From: Candidatus Poribacteria bacterium
GTDB lineage: Bacteria > Poribacteria > WGA-4E > WGA-3G
Assembly: GCA_026710795.1 (NCBI GenBank)
Contig: JAPOQK010000013.1
Coordinates: forward strand, 1-64,000
DNA: 64,000 nt
Direction: 5' to 3'
Shown: piece after piece, positions 37,715 to 45,261 of the stretch
How positions within the stretch are numbered: position 1 is the stretch's first letter
Layout of the letters: every line of letters starts with the position of its first letter
Notes under the pieces: generated by a model
Databases searched by the model: none
Told to the model about the DNA's origin: nothing
What the model saw: the letters and a program-made list of their open reading frames with translations, nothing else
Position numbers and translations under genes: made by a program

Positions 37715-38479
37715 TTAATCAGTGGCAAACAACGATCTGAAATTATTTGAGGTAATTTCACCAATTGTTTCTATGGATGTATTGCGAAGTTCGGCGATTT
37801 TTTCTGCAACTGCACGAACATAGGAAGGTTCATTACGTTTACCCCGACGGAATTGCGGAGCCAACCAAGGACAATCAGTCTCTATCAATAACCGATCTGA
37901 GGGAACTTTACTCGCAACTACTTGCATTTCTTTGGCATTGGGATAGGTAACAATGCCTCCAATTCCGATGTGAAAACCGATTTCTACACTTCTCTGCATG
38001 AGTTCAACATCACCAGTAAAACAGTGAAGGACACCTTGGATTTGTCCCTGTCGAGATTCTAAAATAGGGAGAATATCCATATACGCGTCTCGGTTATGAA
38101 CAATAATTGGCATTTCAAATTCTTCTGCAATATCTAATTGTTTTTCAAAAGCATCTTTTTGTATATCTGGCGGAGAAAGATTGCGATAGTAGTCCAATCC
38201 AATCTCCCCAAGGGCAATCACTTTGGGGTGATTTAACAGTTCACGAAATGTATTCAACACATCTGGTGTCAGTTTCTTTGCATCATGCGGGTGCATACCA
38301 ACGGTTGCAAATAGATTTTCATGGTTATCAGCAAGTTCAACCGCCCCAAGACTGGTTTCCAAATCAAAACCTATTATGAGGATTGTCGTTACACCTGCCT
38401 CATGTGCACGTTCTATAACAGCATCACGATCTTTGTTGAATTGATTTAGTTGAATGTGTGCATGGGAATCGATTAGCAT
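37715..38479 (-). CDS. tatD: TatD-family metal-dependent hydrolase (DNase)
   Basis: 254 residues, typical length. Metal ligands are visible: DSHAHIQ (HxH), GEIGLDYY (Glu), PIIVHNRDA (His), GVLHCFTGD (His) and LIETDCPWLAP (Asp). Members are 3'-5' exo/deoxyribonucleases of the amidohydrolase fold, cytosolic. Follows the SDR gene by 16 bp. The precise role in this organism (DNA repair or turnover) is inferred from family only. Confidence 0.93.
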   Translation of the reverse strand: MLIDSHAHIQLNQFNKDRDAVIERAHEAGVTTILIIGFDLETSLGAVELADNHENLFATVGMHPHDAKKLTPDVLNTFRELLNHPKVIALGEIGLDYYRNLSPPDIQKDAFEKQLDIAEEFEMPIIVHNRDAYMDILPILESRQGQIQGVLHCFTGDVELMQRSVEIGFHIGIGGIVTYPNAKEMQVVASKVPSDRLLIETDCPWLAPQFRRGKRNEPSYVRAVAEKIAELRNTSIETIGEITSNNFRSLFATD

Positions 38480-38495
38480 TTTATATACTGAAGAA

Positions 38496-39206
38496 CTACA
38501 TCAAAGGTGTTCGTATAACAGTTTCAAGGGTATGAGCGCGTGGGGATTGAGAAACAAGAAAGAGAATAAGATCTGCAACATCCTCTGGTTGCGTGAGATT
38601 TTCTATCACATCATCTGGATGATTGTCGCGACGCATTTTTGTATCTACAGGACCGGGACAAACAACTGATGCTTTCACACCGTACCGTCTACCTTCGTTA
38701 TTTGTCGTTTCTGTAAAACCGATCACAGCAAATTTCGAGGCACAATACGAACCTCCGTTAACATGTCCGTACTTCCCTGATACCGATGATACATTTACAA
38801 TATGTCCATGTTTTTGTTCATACATGTGACTCAATACGGCTTGTGTGCACAGAAATACACCTTTAAGATTAACCGCCATAGTCAAATCCCAATCCTCTTC
38901 ACGAATCTTTTCGATCGGGTTGTGTATTGCAACACCAGCATTATTGACGAGGATGTCTACCTTGCCAAATGTCTCAATTGTTTGAGTTACCAATGCCTCA
39001 ACATCTGATTTGTATTGCACATCAGTTTTGACCGCTAATGCGCGTCTACCAAGTTGTTCTATTTCTTTAGCAACGGAGTTAATTTCCGTTTCTGTCCTTG
39101 CAGCAAGGACAATATCAGCACCTTCTTTTACAAATGCTAATGCTGTTGCACGTCCAATACCACGTCCAGCACCCGTAATTATTGCGATTCGGTTTCCAAG
39201 TTTCAC
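38496..39206 (-). CDS. short-chain dehydrogenase/reductase
   Basis: 236 residues, classical SDR. Nucleotide-binding TGAGRGIGRATALAF, structural NNAGVAI, catalytic Ser (VSSVSG) and YCASKF (Tyr-x-x-x-Lys). The AART motif after strand 2 suggests NADP(H) preference. Substrate unknown; often 3-oxoacyl or sugar-type. First gene of an SDR-tatD-permease group; upstream 213 bp contains a repeat and no gene. Confidence 0.9.
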   Translation of the reverse strand: MKLGNRIAIITGAGRGIGRATALAFVKEGADIVLAARTETEINSVAKEIEQLGRRALAVKTDVQYKSDVEALVTQTIETFGKVDILVNNAGVAIHNPIEKIREEDWDLTMAVNLKGVFLCTQAVLSHMYEQKHGHIVNVSSVSGKYGHVNGGSYCASKFAVIGFTETTNNEGRRYGVKASVVCPGPVDTKMRRDNHPDDVIENLTQPEDVADLILFLVSQSPRAHTLETVIRTPLM

Positions 39207-39320
39207 ATTTTTTCCTCATGGTAGTAGACACACTCCGTGTGCCGTTTGATTATTAATCTTTATTTTGTGTATAGGTACGTGTTAAGCATGCACAACAAAC
39301 ATTAACTTCCTCAATAATCC

Positions 39321-39351
39321 AATCCTGAAAATCCTGGTTCAGACAATAAAC
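39321..39351. repeat. short dispersed repeat
   Basis: 39321-39340 is the exact reverse complement of bases 1-20; 39334-39351 is identical to 205-222 (CTGGTTCAGACAATAAAC). Part of the composite repeat family at the window start. Confidence 0.7.
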
Positions 39352-39419
39352 AAAGATACCACAAAATACTGAATAAATCGTTTCATTTCTATATCTGTGT
39401 ATTTGATAGAAGTTAATCA

Positions 39420-40505
39420 CTATGCAACCTGATATTCGGCTAATTTCTCCTTGTCAAATAAGATACCATGACCAGGACGATTCGGGGGAGAAAAGTGACC
39501 ATCTTTGAGTGTCAAAGTATCGCTAAGTACAGGATCAAGTGAAGGAATATATTCAACAAAAAGCGAATGAGGCACTGCAGCAGAGAGATGTACATGCAAA
39601 TCCATCAAAAAGTGTGGAGATACAGACAATCCGAAGCATTCGGCAGTATGTGCAACCTTCATCCATTCCGATATACCACCGACCCTTACAGCATCTGGTT
39701 GTAATATATCTGCTGCACCTTGCGCAATGTATTCCTTAAACACATATTTATTGTATATCGTCTCACCGATTGCGATGGGTATAGTAGTTTTCTCACGCAA
39801 TGTTACATGACTATCTACATCATCCGCTTCTATAGGTTCTTCAAACCAAAAAATATCTGCATCTTCAATACGACAAGCGAGTTGAATTGCTTCCCGAGCA
39901 TTCCACTTCATATTCGCATCTATCATAAGATACGGTTCTTGTCCAATGGCATTTCTAACAGCAAAGATACGTGAAACGTCTTCATGTAGACTATCTCTAC
40001 CGACCTTGATCTTGATTCCTTTATATCCCTGTTCCACATATTCCACAGATTGCCTAACAAGCTCATCTTCAGTAAGGTGAAGCCAACCACCATCGGTGTT
40101 GTAGACAGGCACTGACGAACGTGCACCACCGAGTAGTTGATAGAGTGGTAACCCCGCACGCTTTGCCATCAGGTCCCACAAGGCAATATCTACAGCTGCC
40201 ATTCCTAAACCTACAATTCCACCCCTACCAACCCAATGCGTATCCATCCACATACGATTCCAGATCCGATCAATATTCGATGCATCCTCTTCAAGTAGGA
40301 TAGGGGTCAAATAGGCATCTATTATCTGCTTAATTGCTTCTCCACCCTTGCCGATAGTATAGGAGAATCCTGTGCCAATTACACCATCTGCATCTTCAAT
40401 TTCAATGAATGGAAACTCCATAGAGACAAATGCTTGAATGGCATCAGTTCGCTGAACTTGTGGTGGTATATCGTACAGCGATGTCCGAACTGATTTTATT
40501 TTCAT
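39420..40505 (-). CDS. mandelate racemase/muconate lactonizing enzyme family protein
   Basis: 361 residues, enolase superfamily. Catalytic residues in order: KIKVGR (Lys-x-Lys), LMIDANMKWN (Asp), WFEEPIEADD (Glu), IAIGETIYN (Glu) and SPHFLMDLHVHLSAA (His). It should abstract a proton alpha to a carboxylate, as in sugar-acid dehydratases or racemases; the substrate is not predictable. Follows an isomerase gene by 11 bp, so a joint role in sugar-acid catabolism is likely. Confidence 0.92.
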   Translation of the reverse strand: MKIKSVRTSLYDIPPQVQRTDAIQAFVSMEFPFIEIEDADGVIGTGFSYTIGKGGEAIKQIIDAYLTPILLEEDASNIDRIWNRMWMDTHWVGRGGIVGLGMAAVDIALWDLMAKRAGLPLYQLLGGARSSVPVYNTDGGWLHLTEDELVRQSVEYVEQGYKGIKIKVGRDSLHEDVSRIFAVRNAIGQEPYLMIDANMKWNAREAIQLACRIEDADIFWFEEPIEADDVDSHVTLREKTTIPIAIGETIYNKYVFKEYIAQGAADILQPDAVRVGGISEWMKVAHTAECFGLSVSPHFLMDLHVHLSAAVPHSLFVEYIPSLDPVLSDTLTLKDGHFSPPNRPGHGILFDKEKLAEYQVA

Positions 40506-40516
40506 TGGATTGCCTA

Positions 40517-41386
40517 CTACTTTAATTTATTTATCATTGTCTTCAAATTTTCGACACAGATACGAGAAGCTTCCTCACCTGCTTCAGAGAACGCTTTTCC
40601 ACCAGGTCTGTTGAGTAAATCATCATCAATTTTGAGTGTAGGTCTCCAATGTGTTTCAAGACATAAGTGTCCTTCATAGCCATCATCAACAAAAGCCTGT
40701 AGCTGACCTTGCCAATCAATTACACCATCACCCACCGGAACAGATTCCATCTCACCGCTATCAGGATTTGGCGCGGCATCTTTAAGATGTGCATGTATCA
40801 TAGTCGGTTTCATTTGATGATAGGCATCAGGATATGGCGTAACTCCATCTTTTGCGTGTGCTTCATTAGCTGGATCCCATATACCACGTATATTAGGTGA
40901 GTCGATTTCTTCAATAAACTTTGCAGTGAGTTTAGCAGTGCTAAGAGATGTCGTAGATTCGTTTTCCATACCAAGAATTATGCCTTCACCATCTATTATT
41001 TTGCGCGGTTCGTCATAAGAAGCAATTATTTCGTCCCATCGTTCAACAGTCTTACCAGTATCCCAGAAAACAAAAGTACGGATTAGATTGGTATTGAAGG
41101 CTTTTGCAGTACGAATACACCCTCTCAGGATATCAAGATGTTCTTTCCGTTCCTCTGCATTATCCATGTCACATTTGAAGAACGGAGAGGCAACACCGAT
41201 TATCTCAATGTCTGTACCATCAAGTAGACGTTTCATTTGGTCTATATCATCATTAGTTAGTTGATGTGGAGGTTTATCCCATACTGAACGAATTTCTATA
41301 GAATTGAGTTTGTATTCACCGACAAAATTGACAACGGTGGCAAAGTCTTGTGATACTTCGTCACCGATAACTCCGATTTTAAACAT
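40517..41386 (-). CDS. sugar phosphate isomerase/epimerase (AP endonuclease 2-like TIM barrel)
   Basis: 289 residues. Xylose-isomerase-like TIM barrel: VGEYKLNSIEIRSVWDKPP, IILGMENESTTSL (metal Glu), IRGIWDPANEAH (Asp), TMIHAHLKDAAP (His), GHLCLETHW (Glu). Such proteins isomerise or dehydrate inositols or keto-sugars. AAGGAG precedes the ATG and a promoter lies at 41418-41446; it is co-transcribed with the MR/MLE gene. Confidence 0.88.
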   Translation of the reverse strand: MFKIGVIGDEVSQDFATVVNFVGEYKLNSIEIRSVWDKPPHQLTNDDIDQMKRLLDGTDIEIIGVASPFFKCDMDNAEERKEHLDILRGCIRTAKAFNTNLIRTFVFWDTGKTVERWDEIIASYDEPRKIIDGEGIILGMENESTTSLSTAKLTAKFIEEIDSPNIRGIWDPANEAHAKDGVTPYPDAYHQMKPTMIHAHLKDAAPNPDSGEMESVPVGDGVIDWQGQLQAFVDDGYEGHLCLETHWRPTLKIDDDLLNRPGGKAFSEAGEEASRICVENLKTMINKLK

Positions 41387-41417
41387 AGTTGTATGACTCC
41401 TTAGTTACTTTTCAGAT

Positions 41418-41446
41418 ATATTAGCATAGATAAAGATAAATGGCAA
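41418..41446 (-). promoter_or_regulatory. promoter of the isomerase-MR/MLE pair
   Basis: Read on the minus strand: TTGCCA (41446-41441), 17-bp spacer, TAATAT (41423-41418). Transcription would start about 25 nt before the ATG. Confidence 0.5.
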
Positions 41447-41508
41447 ATTTACAGGATTATTTAGTTATATGATTGCTCTGTTAACGAATGTTACTTAGAG
41501 TATATCAT

Positions 41509-41683
41509 GTAGGTCGGAGCGAGCGATGCAACCTCCGACATCTTACATTCTGTAGGAGCGACCCGACGAATACCACACGCGTATTCGGCGTTGATTTGGG
41601 GGAATGCCTAAATGGCATTCATACCGTTGATTTCCCGGTCGCGATATAAGCACCTTTATCGCGACCGGAAGGTCGCTCCTACA
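41509..41683. repeat. nested palindromic repeat cluster
   Basis: TGTAGGAGCGACC (41551-41563) pairs perfectly with GGTCGCTCCTACA (41671-41683). Nested inside are GAATGCC/GGCATTC (41602-41620) and a 12-bp CCGGTCGCGATA/TATCGCGACCGG hairpin (41635-41668). 41513-41539 holds GTCGGAG/CTCCGAC, related to 165-198. The surrounding gene-free stretch 41387-42327 also holds another dispersed repeat (42001-42095) and a promoter (42247), with no gene seen. Confidence 0.75.
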
Positions 41684-42000
41684 AGAAAAAAGTCCAGAAA
41701 ATTTTCCTAAATTGACACCACTGAATACCAACAGTGCATTCATAGCTAAATATACCAATATATATCCAATAAAACATTTCACTTTTTAATTTGACACCCA
41801 CAAAAAGATACTATATAATTAACATATGTTTAGAGTTTAGGATTATATCGGTGACACGAGTTGAGATACGTTAGAAGGAAGTATAAACACAAATTCACCT
41901 ATTGTGTAATGTTTGATTTTTGATTCTAAGGGACTGTATATGGGTTTTCTAAGTTTCATGTCTTACAAATTATGAAGGTAAGTCAAGGCAAGTAAAAAGA

Positions 42001-42095
42001 CCAAAAAGGCGCAAAAAAAAAAAGCGAAATTCGCGTCACATTCCTTGTCCTGACTGGATTCTAAACGTCACAGGTGACGTGCAAAACGTCACAAT
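42001..42095 (+). repeat. dispersed upstream repeat, copy 2
   Basis: Homologous to 36171-36263 inverted, with an identical 36-nt core (42026-42061), an A-tract on the 5' side and CGTCAC/GTGACG palindromes on the 3' side. It lies 233-327 bp upstream of the sulfatase start. Confidence 0.8.
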
Positions 42096-42246
42096 TTATA
42101 GCACATACGGATAAACAATGTAACGGTAAAATAACAGATATAGATTTCGCTTCTCTCTACACAACCTACAAAAGATTATATAGAATTGTGAAAAATATAT
42201 CCGAAAAAACCGAAATCTAAATATCCCTGAACTTGATTACAATAAA

Positions 42247-42275
42247 TTGTATTCAATTTGAAAAAGTGCTATACT
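42247..42275 (+). promoter_or_regulatory. promoter of the sulfatase gene
   Basis: TTGTAT (42247-42252), 17-bp spacer, TATACT (42270-42275); the ATG is 53 nt downstream. Confidence 0.55.
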
Positions 42276-42327
42276 TGTATTTGTAGGTAAACAAATATCA
42301 TCTGTACAAGAAAGGACCGGAACCACT

Positions 42328-43812
42328 ATGCCTAAGAAACCAAATATACTCTACCTTATGACAGATCAGCAACGATTTGATACAGTCGGTGCACTCAATA
42401 ATCCTATTATTCAGACCCCAGCACTTAATAGACTTGCGCGTGAAGGCACAAGTTTTACTTCCGCATACTGTCCTTCCCCTGTCTGTGTTGCTTCCCGATG
42501 TAGTTTCCTGCTTGGTCAGTGGCCTCATCAAACAGGTTGCACGACGAATTCAGCGATGCCACAGGAACGTGATTCATTGATGGATATATTGAACGAGGTA
42601 GGATATCAGACTCACGGTATTGGTAAGATGCACTTTACACCACAAGGACGCAAGATGTGGGGTTTTGAAACCAGAGATTTTTCTGAGGAAGGTGCTGGTC
42701 CAGACGACTTTACACAATCGCTACGGGATAATGGGTATGACCATATAATCGCTCCACATGGTGAACGTAGCGAATACTACTACATTCCACAACCGTCACA
42801 ACTTCCTGAACGATTACACCATACACAGTGGGTAGGTGATAGGACATTAGAATTTCTCACACAACGCGATTCAGATAGACCTTTTTTATGTTGGTCAAGT
42901 TTTATTAAACCACATCCTCCATTTGAGTCACCTGTGCCTTGGAATAGATTATATCGTACAGTTGAAATGCCACTACCATTTCTACCTCCAGATTATGAAG
43001 AACTTCATACTTACTGGAACCGGCATCAAAATCGTTACAAATATCGCGATCAAGGTATGGACATGAACCTTCTTAGAACAATGCGAGCTGCTTACTACGC
43101 AGCTATCTCATTCATTGATTATCAGGTGGGTAGAATACTGGAATATCTTGAAGCAGAAGGTGAACTTGATAATACATTGATTCTTTACACTTCTGATCAC
43201 GGAGAATTGCTTGGTGACTATAACTGTTATGGTAAACGGTCATTCCTTGATGCAGCTGCTCGGATTCCGTTATTAGTGCGATATCCAGAACGATTTGAGG
43301 CAAACAGTCAGTGTGATACACCAACCAGTCTTGTTGATGTATTACCAACGAGTCTTGGTGCTGCAGGATTAACACCAGATTCTGATCGATGTGGTACTGA
43401 TTTGGCTGATATTGCACAAGGTAAATCTGACAGAGATGCAATTATTGGACAGTTGGCAAATGAAGGTAGAGGATTATATATGCTATTGACAGATACGTAT
43501 AAGTATATCTATTCTGCTGCTGACCAGAAGGAATATCTATTCAGACGTTTGGATGGTAGACTTGATGAACGAAACCTTGCTGGTAATCCTGCCTATGGTC
43601 GACCACTTCGCGAATATCGTGATCGGTTGATTAACTGGTTCAGAGAAGATGGTTATGAACAACCACTTGATGGGAATAGGTGGAAGGAATTCCCAATACA
43701 GATTGAATCGGAAAATCCTGATGCAGGTCAACTTTTTCAAGATGGTCGTTCCTCAAGTGATATGTTACCGTCGGGGTATGAACCGCATATTGATCCTACC
43801 AGAGGACGCTAA
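42328..43812 (+). CDS. Cys-type sulfatase
   Basis: 494 residues with GAAAGGA upstream. Alkaline-phosphatase/sulfatase fold: PNILYLMTDQQRFDTVG with metal Asp13, the formylglycine site PVCVASR (Cys53, consensus C-x-P/A-x-R), GKMHFTPQGR (Lys, His) and LYTSDHGELLGDY (metal Asp, His). No signal peptide is visible, so it appears cytosolic. It hydrolyses sulfate esters or phosphonates, probably of polysaccharides; a formylglycine-generating enzyme would be needed and is not in the window. Confidence 0.93.
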   Translation: MPKKPNILYLMTDQQRFDTVGALNNPIIQTPALNRLAREGTSFTSAYCPSPVCVASRCSFLLGQWPHQTGCTTNSAMPQERDSLMDILNEVGYQTHGIGKMHFTPQGRKMWGFETRDFSEEGAGPDDFTQSLRDNGYDHIIAPHGERSEYYYIPQPSQLPERLHHTQWVGDRTLEFLTQRDSDRPFLCWSSFIKPHPPFESPVPWNRLYRTVEMPLPFLPPDYEELHTYWNRHQNRYKYRDQGMDMNLLRTMRAAYYAAISFIDYQVGRILEYLEAEGELDNTLILYTSDHGELLGDYNCYGKRSFLDAAARIPLLVRYPERFEANSQCDTPTSLVDVLPTSLGAAGLTPDSDRCGTDLADIAQGKSDRDAIIGQLANEGRGLYMLLTDTYKYIYSAADQKEYLFRRLDGRLDERNLAGNPAYGRPLREYRDRLINWFREDGYEQPLDGNRWKEFPIQIESENPDAGQLFQDGRSSSDMLPSGYEPHIDPTRGR

Positions 43813-43899
43813 TATGTTTATGTCATTTTGTCCTTCAATCCATTTTTACTTTTACATCTATACCTAACATCAATCATATAGTTGTAGCAGAATGTAGTC

Positions 43900-45261
43900 A
43901 TGTCAATCCCTCGTTTTGCAAAGAGTTCATTTTCTAAAGCTGCATGGTATGCATACAATACATATAGAAAAGGTATAAATTTCCGCACGCAACTATCCGA
44001 GATTGATGCACTAAATAATTCTCCTCGCGATACAATCTTCGCATATCAGCAAAGACGATTGAATCAACTCATTATACATGCCTACCAAACGACACCATTC
44101 TATCGTCAACACTTAAGTGGATTTGAACCAAGCCAAAACATAAGTAAAGACAACATTGACATCTCAGATATTCTTCCGCTTGAAAAACAGACCATTAGAG
44201 AACAATTGGAAGATTTGTGTTCAGAATCAGTTTCACCGAAACAACGGATTAAGAATGCTACAGGTGGATCAACTGGAACTCCATTGACGTTCTATCAAGA
44301 TAGGAACTATTGGAATCAGCGTAATCTGAGCGTGTATTACTTTGACAGGTGGACGGGATGGGATTTTGGACTATCACAACTTATTATATGGGGAGCACTC
44401 GCTGATTTAGAAGAAACTGGTAATTGGAAACAGAAGTTGAATAACTATTGGCGTAATCAATTTTGGCTAAACGGATTTCAGCTTACAGAATCAGCGATGC
44501 ACAATACTTTTCATAAAATGGAGAATATTAAACCGGAAACAATTCTTGCATATCCTTCGTCGTTGTACCAATATGCCAAATTTCTATCAGATAATGAATT
44601 AGAACCGAAATGTCAATTGAGAGGAATTATATCTTCAGCGGAGATGTTACATCCACATTATAGGACACTTGCTGAGACTGTATTCAATACAAAGGTATAC
44701 AACAGGTATGGTGGACGGGAGGTGGGATTAATCGCTATGGAATGTGCAGAAGGACGGATGCATATCAACTGCAGAGACATATATCTCGAGATTGACAGTG
44801 AAGAACCATATAAGACACCTGGGGACATTCTTATTACACAATTAAACAACTATGCGATGCCGTTTATTCGCTACCGAATTGGAGATATTGGTCTATTGTC
44901 TGATGAGATGTGTCCGTGTGGTAACCAGTTACCTGTTTTAGGTGAACTTCTTGGACGTAGCACTGCAACATTTAGAACTAAAGATGGGGAATTAATTCAC
45001 GGAGGTTATTTTACACAACAGTTCTATGACCTTGTAGGGGTGTCCCAATTTCAATTGATACAGGAATCGTTAGACCAGTGTATCCTAAAACTTGTAAGAA
45101 ACGAACATTGGAATGAGGAAACAAGGACTTATATACTACAAATAATCCAGACTGCTTTGGGTTCAGATGTATCGGTACGAGTGGAAGATGTTGATGAGAT
45201 TGCACTACCTAAATCGGGTAAACGTGAGTATACAATATCAAAGGTTACAGAGTTCTCGTAG
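43900..45261 (+). CDS. PaaK/CapK-like AMP-forming ligase family protein
   Basis: 453 residues. Adenylate-forming fold of the phenylacetate-CoA ligase type: RLNQLIIHAYQTTPFYRQHL, the P-loop-like KNATGGSTGTPLTFY, YGGREVGLIAMEC, and YRIGDIGLLSDEMCPCGNQLP with two Cys. Relatives activate aryl acids or are linked to capsule and antibiotic synthesis (CapK). The gene's last 24 bases overlap the convergent 818-codon gene. The actual substrate is unknown. Confidence 0.85.
   Translation: MSIPRFAKSSFSKAAWYAYNTYRKGINFRTQLSEIDALNNSPRDTIFAYQQRRLNQLIIHAYQTTPFYRQHLSGFEPSQNISKDNIDISDILPLEKQTIREQLEDLCSESVSPKQRIKNATGGSTGTPLTFYQDRNYWNQRNLSVYYFDRWTGWDFGLSQLIIWGALADLEETGNWKQKLNNYWRNQFWLNGFQLTESAMHNTFHKMENIKPETILAYPSSLYQYAKFLSDNELEPKCQLRGIISSAEMLHPHYRTLAETVFNTKVYNRYGGREVGLIAMECAEGRMHINCRDIYLEIDSEEPYKTPGDILITQLNNYAMPFIRYRIGDIGLLSDEMCPCGNQLPVLGELLGRSTATFRTKDGELIHGGYFTQQFYDLVGVSQFQLIQESLDQCILKLVRNEHWNEETRTYILQIIQTALGSDVSVRVEDVDEIALPKSGKREYTISKVTEFS

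Noticed and set aside
41543-41782. 79-codon minus-strand open frame
   Set aside because: Runs through the nested palindromic repeats; no ribosome site and no similarity to known proteins.
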